DNA of 42,181 nt, from assembly GCA_964538875.1 (NCBI GenBank), contig CAZIHO010000016.1, positions 1 to 42,181 on the forward strand. The letters run 5' to 3'. Source of the DNA: CAZIHO01 sp964538875 (lineage in GTDB: Bacteria; Pseudomonadota; Gammaproteobacteria; Chromatiales; Chromatiaceae). Of this stretch, positions 1-6,681 are shown in pieces (the stretch's first letter is position 1; every line of letters begins with the position of its first letter). The notes under the pieces were generated by a model that saw nothing but the letters and a program-made list of their open reading frames with translations, did no database searches and was not told the DNA's origin. A program made the translations under genes and the position numbers.

Positions 1-50
1 AAGCCGTCCGGGTGCCAAAGATTGACCAACTCTTAACGCAGACATAGCCA
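1..50. repeat. 50-bp direct repeat, left copy
   Basis: Bases 1-50 match bases 2807-2856 at 47 of 50 positions in the same orientation. The three differences fall at repeat positions 13, 15 and 18. The similarity stops sharply after the shared agcca; here the sequence then forms a small GCCAT-TACT-ATGGC palindrome (46-59). The window begins inside or at the edge of this copy, so its left border is unknown. It could be the end of a decayed insertion sequence. Read on the minus strand the differences are nearly protein-neutral (one Ala/Thr change and a synonymous Leu codon), which hints at a former coding tail. Confidence 0.85.
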
Positions 51-379
51 TTACTATGGCAGGGGGGCCGGGCTAGCAAGTTCTCCACTGTTTAGCCGCC
101 GGGAGCGGTAGGGTGGACAGGAAATGTTCCAGTGCGAGAACTGACCCCGCACTCCAGGAGAAGGCCCGGTTGCCGAGAACGTCTACGGCCAAATTGGAGG
201 GTGTCCGTTAGCTTGTTAGTTTGGCGTTACTCGAGGTGCCAGTGGTGGTGCGCGCCACCGAAGACATGCTGAAGAAAACTGAAGGGCACCGGTGTGACCC
301 GTTTTCAACCGACAACCGGCTCGAGTGTTTGCCTCGAACGGCAGCGGATCGTCAGATAAGACTAACAGGCGGCGCTGGT
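51..379. other. non-coding stretch left of the GAF-kinase gene
   Basis: I see no convincing gene here. The open frames are short or are antisense extensions of the kinase gene. There is one clean hairpin, AGTGCG at 131-136 pairing with CGCACT at 148-153. A GGTGG/CCACC hairpin near 243-259 is also visible. Since the kinase gene is on the minus strand and ends at 380, this stretch is its 3' flank; no classical U-tract terminator is evident. Confidence 0.4.
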
Positions 380-1843
380 TCAAGAGGGGGGAAAGCGCTC
401 CAACAGCGCGGCGGCGATCAGGTCCAGTACCTGCTGGATACAAAACTTCATCCCGAGGTTGGGGATGATGCTGACCCCTGCGGTCGCCGCTTCGGCCACC
501 AGGTAGCGTTGCAACTCCCAGACATCGGCAAAATGGTCCAGGTGGCGAAGGTCCGCACGGGTAGGCGCCTGCACCTTACGCGCCTGAAAATGCTGGGCCA
601 GGCCCTCTTTGGTGGGGACGGCGAGCAGCATGGGAACCATGATGGCATTCGGCTGGATCATCTCCCGTATCAAAGCCGGGTGCAGGTGGGTACCTTCTAC
701 GATGGCGGATGCCTGCTCCGCACAGGTGCGTTGGACCACGCCGCGGATTGCGATCGCCACCTTGTCGGACTGGGCGCCGAAGCCCGCTACCACCCGGTCG
801 GTGGCCCCCAGGTCCGGGGGAAGACGCGGAAGCACCTGCCAGGCTTGATAGCTGGAGCAATGGATCTCCGGAGCCAGGGACGTCGACACCAGCAACCGCA
901 TCACCTCCCGCAGCGTATCCGACGATTGGATGCGACCGATTCCCAGACGCAGCCCCAATTTGGCCGCCAGGGTGCTCTTTCCGCTCCCGGAGCAGCCGCC
1001 GATCAGGAGCACCAGCGGCAGACCGCTGCGCCGAAATTCGGACCAGGCGCGGAAGCGGTCCCTGGGGCGAGGACCTACCCGGCGTTCGATGGCTTGGTAC
1101 TTGCGCTGTTCCAGGAATTCCTTCGCCGATTGACCCGGGGCCGGGGTAGCAGAGCCGTCAAATACCTCAGCCGCAATGGCTTCCGCATCCTTTCGAGGGA
1201 TACCGGTCACCATCAGGCGCTTGATCAGGATCGGTGCGTCGGAAGGATTGCTCACCCCAAGGTCCTGAACCAGCGCGGCATCTTCCGCCGAACCGGTCTC
1301 AGTGACTGGGGAGGCCGGTCGCATGGCCTGCCAAGCCAGGGCCTCAACCACTCCCCGCGCTTCGGCGCCGAATGTCCGATCACCGCCGCCCTCGAGCGGG
1401 CGCGGGTCCAACAGCATCACCACTGCCGCCGGGTTGCGGTGCTGGTCGCGCAGCGCGACAGCGAGCAAGGACCGGGAGCGGCGACCGGTGGCACGATCCC
1501 ATTCTTGGATCGCGGTCGGATCCAGGTCCGGCGGCAGCCGACTCAGGTCGGGGATTTGGAGGGCGCTGGCCCGTGCCCCATACCAGACCGGCGTCGGCGG
1601 CTGGCCGGGGGCTGGAACATCCAGGGCCGACCAGGCGGCCGAGCCCGGCTCCACGGGTTTACCGTCGACCACCACCATTGCGGGTTGCAGGCCCCGGTCG
1701 GCCCGGACGAACAACACGCCTGCGGTGGCCCCAGTTAGAGCCATGGCCCCCTCCAGTAACAGCCGACGGCGATCCTCGGCCTGCGGTTCCTGGGCTAGGT
1801 CGCGGCACAAGGCACCCAGCCTGTCAAGCACTCCATTATTCAT
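380..1843 (-). CDS. GAF domain / ATP-cone-like / P-loop kinase fusion (2-phosphoglycerate kinase-like)
   Basis: A 487-residue protein. Residues about 15-175 look like a GAF sensory domain. Residues about 202-230 (APILIKRLMVTGIPRKDAEA) resemble an ATP-cone segment. Residues about 275-480 form a P-loop kinase with Walker A GGCSGSGKST at 282-291 and a later EGTHLHP motif. That ATP-cone plus kinase order with EGTHLHP is typical of archaeal-type 2-phosphoglycerate kinases and their bacterial homologues; the attached GAF domain is unusual. No signal peptide or membrane segment is seen, so it should be cytosolic. The real substrate is unknown; phosphorylation of a small phospho-acid or another acceptor under ligand control is inference. 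The start at 1843 is the first ATG of the frame; the ribosome binding site is weak. The gene stands alone between repeat-bearing flanks (1-50 and 2807-2856). Confidence 0.85.
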   Translation of the reverse strand: MNNGVLDRLGALCRDLAQEPQAEDRRRLLLEGAMALTGATAGVLFVRADRGLQPAMVVVDGKPVEPGSAAWSALDVPAPGQPPTPVWYGARASALQIPDLSRLPPDLDPTAIQEWDRATGRRSRSLLAVALRDQHRNPAAVVMLLDPRPLEGGGDRTFGAEARGVVEALAWQAMRPASPVTETGSAEDAALVQDLGVSNPSDAPILIKRLMVTGIPRKDAEAIAAEVFDGSATPAPGQSAKEFLEQRKYQAIERRVGPRPRDRFRAWSEFRRSGLPLVLLIGGCSGSGKSTLAAKLGLRLGIGRIQSSDTLREVMRLLVSTSLAPEIHCSSYQAWQVLPRLPPDLGATDRVVAGFGAQSDKVAIAIRGVVQRTCAEQASAIVEGTHLHPALIREMIQPNAIMVPMLLAVPTKEGLAQHFQARKVQAPTRADLRHLDHFADVWELQRYLVAEAATAGVSIIPNLGMKFCIQQVLDLIAAALLERFPPS

Positions 1844-2118
1844 TACGCTTCGTGTTCTTTCTACAATTAGAAGCCATATACATTAGTACACTAAGATGAA
1901 GAGTTGACAGGCCGGTGAAATTCCCCCCGTTTAGGCGGCATGAAATCGGCGTTTATCCCGAGTGCCCCGGCCCCGATTCTTCCGGACACCAAATTGGGGT
2001 AACCCCGTGTCCTAAAAAGGGCGGCTGGAAATGGGGAAGAAGGACAAAAGTGGGGTTGCACCGGCCTCGCTGGACGGAGCGCGACTGGAGGCGAGCCCCG
2101 TCAACAACGACTTGGGTG
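1844..2118. other. upstream flank of the GAF-kinase gene, no recognised gene
   Basis: This is the 5' flank of the minus-strand kinase gene. Around 1858-1895 the DNA is AT-rich and could hold its promoter, but I cannot define a clean -35/-10 pair. A plus-strand frame of 31 codons starting at 2031 (MGKKDKSGVAPASL...) ends in a stop at 2124-2126; it has a charged, gene-like N-terminus but no good ribosome binding site and may be a decayed gene start. Nothing else is supported. Confidence 0.35.
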
Positions 2119-2421
2119 TCATTTGATTTTTGCCATCGCAAGGGTGACCGAACGGCGCAGCTGGATCCCGGCGCAGGGTGGCAGCCCGTACTGCTCGAGG
2201 AACTCCCTGTCCCAAATTTCGGCTAGCGGGGATTCGGCGCCAAGATGGGTATCCTGTAGTTTCTGCCGCAGGGGTAGGCAAAGGACGGCGGCGGTCACGG
2301 CGCTAGCGCCACCTACCGGCGCAGGCAGAAGAGCGCTATTGAGCGGGATCAGCGCGAGGGTGATCCCGCTCGTGCAGTTCTTGCCGAACAGGACGCCGCT
2401 AGTTGCCCCGCGTTCCTCCTG
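2119..2421 (-). pseudogene. probable decayed small gene (100 open codons, no start codon)
   Basis: On the minus strand a frame is open for 100 codons from 2421 to a TGA at 2119-2121. It has protein-like composition: a hydrophobic part (GITLALIPLNSALLPAPVGG) followed by a polar part (LAEIWDREFLEQYGL) and a basic end (AMAKIK). Third codon positions are GC-rich like neighbouring genes. A perfect AGGAGG lies at plus-strand 2415-2420, but no ATG, GTG or TTG follows at a usable distance in any frame, so either the start codon was lost or the gene is a remnant. It lies just downstream of the small membrane ORF at 2445-2615. I do not recognise the family. The overlapping plus-strand frame (2123-2425) is less protein-like. 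Confidence 0.4.
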
Positions 2422-2444
2422 TTAGAACGCGCTCCAGCTGCGGG

Positions 2445-2615
2445 CTACGCCTGGCCGCGCCACCAGCCCCACCAGAACCAGGCGCCCAGCAGGCTGGACA
2501 GGACCAAAAGGCCCCAGGGTCCCAGCAGCGGAACCACCTGGGCGGCCAGGAGGGCAAAATTCGCCACGACACCGAGTGGATCAAGGCAAGGGAGCAGAGC
2601 CAGCGTGCAATCCAT
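2445..2615 (-). CDS. possible 56-residue membrane peptide
   Basis: A short minus-strand ORF: ATG at 2613-2615, TAG at 2445-2447. It encodes a strongly hydrophobic peptide with one long or two short membrane segments (LGVVANFALLAAQVVPLLG, then LLVLSSLLGAWFWWGWW) and a short basic end (RGQA). An AGGTGG touches the start codon, too close for a normal ribosome binding site, so the exact start is uncertain. It is followed on the same strand by the start-less frame at 2119-2421, and the two may be remnants of one small operon. Family unknown; the tryptophan-rich end is distinctive. Confidence 0.35.
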   Translation of the reverse strand: MDCTLALLPCLDPLGVVANFALLAAQVVPLLGPWGLLVLSSLLGAWFWWGWWRGQA

Positions 2616-2702
2616 CCACCTGAGGACACCGATACTCCCTTCTGACCCTTACACCCGTACACTTATCCACCGCCATCCCCTCGCTGGGGTGGCTTCCTTC
2701 CC

Positions 2703-2750
2703 TGGTCAGCTTTCAACCGGAATCGCTGGTCAACTTTCCGCCGGAATCAA
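2703..2750. repeat. 24-bp tandem repeat, two copies (IS21-like end?)
   Basis: Two adjacent 24-bp units, 2703-2726 and 2727-2750, share the pattern TGGTCArCTTTCmrCCGGAATC. IS21-family insertion sequences are known to carry several such tandem transposase-binding repeats at each end, and this wording (TTCCGG spaced from TGACCA on the minus strand) fits that style. No istA or istB gene is present in the window, so this would be a solo end or a remnant. The assignment is from memory of the family, not from a search. Confidence 0.45.
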
Positions 2751-2806
2751 CAGTCGATGCCTCAAACGATTCGGAACCCTTCTTTCTCCATCCCTGTTTC
2801 TCACCC

Positions 2807-2856
2807 AAGCCGTCCGGGCGTCAGAGATTGACCAACTCTTAACGCAGACATAGCCA
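2807..2856. repeat. 50-bp direct repeat, right copy
   Basis: Same sequence as bases 1-50 with three substitutions, same orientation. It lies 57 bp left of the stop codon of the beta-helix gene and 56 bp right of the 24-bp tandem repeat. Together the two copies bracket about 2.75 kb containing the GAF-kinase gene and the decayed small ORFs. Confidence 0.85.
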
Positions 2857-2913
2857 ATTTCATAGGCTCTGAAAATTTGAGGCGACAACTATTCTGACGC
2901 CGGGGAAACCGGC

Positions 2914-4785
2914 TCAACGCCCCAGGCGCACCGACGATCCCGCAAAGATGCGTACCGAAGGAACCAGTCGCACGACCGGAGCGGTCAAGGTGATGTTCAG
3001 GCCGGAGAGGTTCACCGCCGGTCCCACCGTGATTCCCTGGGTCGAGCAATAGGCCGCGCCAGAGCCTAGGGTCTGGTTCTGCACCCAGAGGGGGATGTTG
3101 GAACAGCTTTCTTCAGCGGTGGCATAGGCTCCCACCACCCCACCCGTTGGGCGGGTGCGGCCATCCGCATCCTGCAGCACCTGATTGTCACTATTGCCGG
3201 CCGGCACGGCGGGTGGGAAGGGCGCATCGGTCCAGGTGAAGTCGGGGATGGCGCGGGCTGCGACGGTGAAGAGGTTGCCGCCCTGGATGGGGTGGAAATC
3301 GCCTGCGGTTGGGTCGCGCAACTGAGGTTCCAGGACATTGATCCCATTGTCCGCCAGCAGCTCAAGCTCATTGCAGGTGGCGTTGGCTGGCTGGCAGCCG
3401 ATGTTGCCGGAGCCGTTGTTGTCCCCCACCAGGCCGGCGGGCTCGATGGGCTGGTTCCAAATCAGGTTGCCGCGGAACTCCAGATGGTCGTCGGCCAAGC
3501 TGGGATTCGGGATGTTCGCGGTTTGGGCTGGTGGGGAGACGGGGCCGTTCACCACCAGATGCACATAATGGGTCCCGGTCCCCGGCGGGTTATAGAAGAG
3601 ATTGTTATAGACCCGCACATTGCGATTGGGGATCCAGTCGCCGCCGCCCCCGACCACCGCTGTGCCCCATCCGCCGGCGTCCAATTGGGCCTGGCAGCGG
3701 GCCGCCGTTCCCGCCGCGCCCCCCCATTCGTCGGCCTGGATGCAGGAGCGGGAGCCGTGGATGAACTGGGCCAGGGACCAGGTTTGGCCGCTGAGCGGAT
3801 TGTCCAGGCCGACGCGGTAGAGGGTGTTGTAGGCCAGCAAAATGTTGAAGCTCCCCACCACGCTTAGCCCAGCGCCTTGAATACCGTGAATGAGGTTGTT
3901 GATGACCTTGATGTCATAGGTCTCGTAGTGGAGCCAGGGGGATTCCATGAAGGCGAGGTTAGTCCCCTCGCCAATCTGGAGCCCCGCCTCCCGGCAGTCA
4001 TCAAATTCGTTGCGGGCGAAGATCAGGTAGGCCGAGCCGCCCTTGACGTAGGCGCAGCGGCCGCCGGTGTAATGGATGTGGCTGTCGATTACATGCCCGT
4101 GCTGCACCGAGACGTAATCTAGGGCGGTCTGCTGGGTACCGCTCAGGTCACTCTCTTCCAGGTAGACGTACTGGGATTGGTTGACTTTCAGAACCTCCTG
4201 CATGTCATTGCACACATCGTCGATGCAGGCTTGAGGCCCCTGCACCTGGAGGCCGCGCATCAAAATGTGATCGCCCAGCTCGATGTGGAGCACGTCATTG
4301 CCGAAAGCCGCCCCCACGTCATTGCCGGCGCGCAGGGTGAGGTCGAGCAGATATAAGTAACGCACATCGTACAGGTTGAGCCCTCCCAGCAGGGTCACTG
4401 TGCCTGGTCCGTCGACGGCACGTAGGATGATGGGGAAGGCGTAGGCCCCGTGGCGGCTGGAGAAAAAGTTGATGCAGTCCCCCTCGCAGGGAAAGCTGCC
4501 GGGCAGTAGGTTGATGCGGTAACCGGTGCCGGTGAGAGTACCCAAGGGGATTCGTCCCCAGGCCGCGCCGATGGTCTGCAGCGGGGTGGAACGGCTCGTA
4601 CCGTCGTTGGAGTCGTTGCCCGTGGGGGAGACGTACAGCTCAGTCAGGGTTGGCGTGCCGATTGTGTAGGGAAGGGGGTTGACCGCGCCCTGTGAGGTGG
4701 TTGAACCCAGGAGCAAAATCCCCACTAGCAGCCATGTCGATGCGCGGATGAACAGCTGTGGCTGGAGGAGGTATGCGTGCGTCAT
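2914..4785 (-). CDS. secreted right-handed parallel beta-helix protein (DUF1565-like)
   Basis: A 623-residue exported protein. The chosen start (ATG at 4785, residues MTHAYLLQPQ) has AGGA upstream and is followed by a signal peptide with hydrophobic core STWLLVGILLLGS and cleavage near SQGA. Next comes ELYVSPTGNDSNDGTS, the usual opening of DUF1565/beta-helix surface proteins. The middle is made of short repeats with N-rich turns (VINNLIHGIQGAGLSV, VYNNLFYNPPGTG), typical of parallel beta-helix (polysaccharide lyase-like or adhesin-like) folds. The C-terminus (ITLTAPVVRLVPSVRIFAGS) resembles short anchoring tails of surface beta-helix proteins. The frame runs upstream to 4986, but that extension has no signal peptide and is rejected. 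Function is probably carbohydrate binding or cleavage or a surface structure; no catalytic residues can be named. Confidence 0.85.
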   Translation of the reverse strand: MTHAYLLQPQLFIRASTWLLVGILLLGSTTSQGAVNPLPYTIGTPTLTELYVSPTGNDSNDGTSRSTPLQTIGAAWGRIPLGTLTGTGYRINLLPGSFPCEGDCINFFSSRHGAYAFPIILRAVDGPGTVTLLGGLNLYDVRYLYLLDLTLRAGNDVGAAFGNDVLHIELGDHILMRGLQVQGPQACIDDVCNDMQEVLKVNQSQYVYLEESDLSGTQQTALDYVSVQHGHVIDSHIHYTGGRCAYVKGGSAYLIFARNEFDDCREAGLQIGEGTNLAFMESPWLHYETYDIKVINNLIHGIQGAGLSVVGSFNILLAYNTLYRVGLDNPLSGQTWSLAQFIHGSRSCIQADEWGGAAGTAARCQAQLDAGGWGTAVVGGGGDWIPNRNVRVYNNLFYNPPGTGTHYVHLVVNGPVSPPAQTANIPNPSLADDHLEFRGNLIWNQPIEPAGLVGDNNGSGNIGCQPANATCNELELLADNGINVLEPQLRDPTAGDFHPIQGGNLFTVAARAIPDFTWTDAPFPPAVPAGNSDNQVLQDADGRTRPTGGVVGAYATAEESCSNIPLWVQNQTLGSGAAYCSTQGITVGPAVNLSGLNITLTAPVVRLVPSVRIFAGSSVRLGR

Positions 4786-5323
4786 ATTTTTCCTGGGAGC
4801 CGTTTCATTGGCTGGATCATGGGAGGTAAGCCTGTTAACTATAGACTTCTCCGCCGATGATTCCTGTCGAACTCTGGGGCGTAGGCTGGGTGAACCTCCC
4901 ACGGGTGACCAGAGAAAATTCACGGCCGCGGTGAGGGTCGGCCGATCGAGCGGGTGCCGCTGGATGAGCGGCTGGCCCTGCCGCAAAGCCGGCTCTCCTA
5001 TTGGATATAGGACTGGGGCGTGGGGCTAGCGCCGAAGGGGCCCTTCGCGCAGGCCAGCGCGACGCTGGAGCCCATTGCCCGGTTGGCCTATCCCCGGTAG
5101 CGCCGGACTCGATGAAATGGACCGCCCCGCCCCCTCATCACGCCATGGAGCGGCCCCAATCCCCAGGACCTGCCCCACCGTTCCCACGCACCCCGCATCC
5201 GCCTGGTTTCCAGGCCCATGCTATGCTCTGGCCACAGGAATTTCCGCTTGGGTCCCGGCCCGTCCCCGTGGGAGAAGCGCTTGGCTTCGCCCCGTCCATC
5301 CACCTGCCGCAGCGAGATTCAGC
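4786..5323. other. 538-bp divergent spacer
   Basis: The spacer separates the minus-strand beta-helix gene from the plus-strand coiled-coil gene. It holds the transposase remnant described at 4909-5100. A TATAGT that could be a -10 for the beta-helix gene lies on the minus strand about 60 bases upstream of its start, without a good -35. The 5101-5323 part shows no gene; the upstream extension of the coiled-coil frame there is Pro/Arg/His-rich and looks non-coding. Confidence 0.4.
4909..5100 (+). pseudogene. transposase C-terminal remnant with internal TAG
   Basis: In one plus-strand frame the DNA reads PIERVPLDERLALPQSRLSY-W-I, then TAG at 5008-5010, then DWGVGLAPKGPFAQASATLE and PIARLAYPR before a second TAG at 5098-5100. 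The wording LPQSRxSY-x-x-Q-DW is, as far as I recall, characteristic of a transposase family (ISKra4-like), where a Gln codon stands at the position of the first TAG; CAG to TAG is a single change. The frame opens only after a TGA at 4906-4908, so just the C-terminal part survives. The family name is uncertain. Confidence 0.45.
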
Positions 5324-6340
5324 ATGTTCCGTTTATTCCATTTCCTGTTTGACCGGGCCCCGGGCGATGCCTCGCCCTACCCCGAACATTTGGTGGAGTT
5401 GGCCATCGAGCATGCGGTGGACGGCACCGACCCCCGCCTGCGTACCCTGCCCGGCTACCAGCGGCGCCTGCGGCCGGCGGTGCTCAAGGCGGTGGATCAG
5501 GTGGTGGCGCTGGTCCAAGAGCTACCGCCGTTCGCGCCCCTCAATCCCAGCGATTACGGCGCCAATCCAGAACTGAGCGCCCTGTTCGCCTCCGCCGAGC
5601 ATGTACGGGAAATGTTGCGGGACGATACCAGTCTGGCGGAATTGGTGGCCGCCCCCGAATCCAGCGGCGCCGATTCCCTATATGGGCTGCTGGCGGCCGA
5701 ACTCCGGGAGCGCCGGGTACTGGGCATGGAGTTGCAGGGCGACATCCTGCAACGGGAGGTGGTGCAAACCAGCGTCAGTTTCAGCGGTCAGCGGCTGGTG
5801 GATCCGGCGCCCACCGAGGAAGTGTTACGCAAGCGCCTGCGGCGCCGGGCATTCGACCATTTGTTAGCGCTGGCGCTGCAACATATCGGCGAGAACCGGG
5901 AATCCAGGGCAGATCTACAGCGCCAGCGGGACCTGTTGCAGCGGCGCTTGCGGACCCTGGAATCCGGTCAATGGGGTTTTCAGGGCCCCCAAGCGGGACC
6001 GCCCCCCACCCTGGACCGCCTGGAGGCGGACTTGGCCCGCATCGAGACCGAACTCCATGAGGTGGGCTCCGGCGCCGAGGTGCTGGAGAGCAACCTGGAG
6101 GAAGTGGTGGAGGTGCTGGGCGACGCCCCAAAACAACTGTACGCGAACTCCCGGCATCTGATTCTGGACCGCATGGGCATTGTGCGGGAACATCCGGAAG
6201 GCAACAGCCTGGACATCCGGTTGATGGAATTGCATAGCGCCAACGGGCGATCCTTGGTAGTGCTGCCCGTGACCATTTCTCGACGGGAGTTACCGGCGCC
6301 CAAGGATCTGATTGCCGAGGCGCTACGCTATTTAGGCTAA
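5324..6340 (+). CDS. conserved coiled-coil protein of unknown function
   Basis: A 338-residue soluble protein starting MFRLFHFLFDRAPGD. Residues about 20-200 are helical and Leu/Glu/Arg-rich. Residues about 195-270 (DLQRQRDLLQRRLRTLE and LEADLARIETELHEVG) have heptad-like spacing and should form coiled coils around a Gly/Pro-rich break. The last 70 residues (HLILDRMGIVREH, VVLPVTISRRELP) look like a small beta domain. The frame stays open back to 5075, but the extra 83 residues are Pro/Arg/His-rich, and the ATG at 5324 is where protein-like sequence begins. No signal peptide, membrane segment or catalytic motif is visible. The next gene, an RRM protein, follows after 39 bp on the same strand, so the two may be co-transcribed. 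I do not recognise the family by name. Confidence 0.75.
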   Translation: MFRLFHFLFDRAPGDASPYPEHLVELAIEHAVDGTDPRLRTLPGYQRRLRPAVLKAVDQVVALVQELPPFAPLNPSDYGANPELSALFASAEHVREMLRDDTSLAELVAAPESSGADSLYGLLAAELRERRVLGMELQGDILQREVVQTSVSFSGQRLVDPAPTEEVLRKRLRRRAFDHLLALALQHIGENRESRADLQRQRDLLQRRLRTLESGQWGFQGPQAGPPPTLDRLEADLARIETELHEVGSGAEVLESNLEEVVEVLGDAPKQLYANSRHLILDRMGIVREHPEGNSLDIRLMELHSANGRSLVVLPVTISRRELPAPKDLIAEALRYLG

Positions 6341-6379
6341 AGTTGGTTCACTCACACTATCGTCACCGAGGAAATTTTC

Positions 6380-6631
6380 ATGTCCACCAAGATCAATGTT
6401 GGCAATCTGCCGGCCGGAACCACCAAGGAACACTTGGCGGAAGTTCTCGCTGAAATGGGCGCGCCGGTGCTCGGCATCGAGCCCGTGGAAGGAATCGACC
6501 CGGATAACCTGGCCTTTCTGGTGGAGTTGGACATCGACCGCCACACCGCCCAATTGATGGTAGACCGGCGTAAGAAGCGCTATGTGCAGGGCCGGGAAGT
6601 CCGGGTGTTCGTCGGCATTCAGGGAGAATGA
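6380..6631 (+). CDS. small RNA-binding protein (RRM-like)
   Basis: An 83-residue single-domain protein. INVGNLP at residues 5-11 fits the RNP2 strand of an RNA recognition motif, TTKEHLAEVLAEMG fits helix 1, and the C-terminal VQGREVRVFVGIQGE fits the last strand. The canonical aromatic RNP1 octamer is not obvious, so binding specificity may differ from eukaryotic or cyanobacterial RRM proteins. A GAGGA lies just before the ATG. It is probably in one transcript with the coiled-coil gene upstream (39-bp gap). RNA binding is inferred from the fold only. Confidence 0.7.
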   Translation: MSTKINVGNLPAGTTKEHLAEVLAEMGAPVLGIEPVEGIDPDNLAFLVELDIDRHTAQLMVDRRKKRYVQGREVRVFVGIQGE

Positions 6632-6681
6632 GGACCGGGGCGGCGAGCGGAGCCCGGCCCGCCGCCCGCGCACCGAGGCAG

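Noticed and set aside
221..1738. 505-codon plus-strand open frame opposite the GAF-kinase gene
   Set aside because: It is antisense to a gene with clear domain motifs, is rich in Arg/Gly/Gln/His, and has no known motif; long antisense frames are common in high-GC DNA.
1915..2226. 103-codon plus-strand open frame
   Set aside because: Composition is Pro/Gly/Arg/Trp-rich without motif, there is no ribosome binding site, and it overlaps the more protein-like minus-strand frame at 2119-2421.
5075..5323. Upstream extension of the coiled-coil protein frame
   Set aside because: The 83 extra residues are Pro/Arg/His/Ala-rich with no protein-like pattern, and conserved-looking sequence begins at the ATG at 5324.
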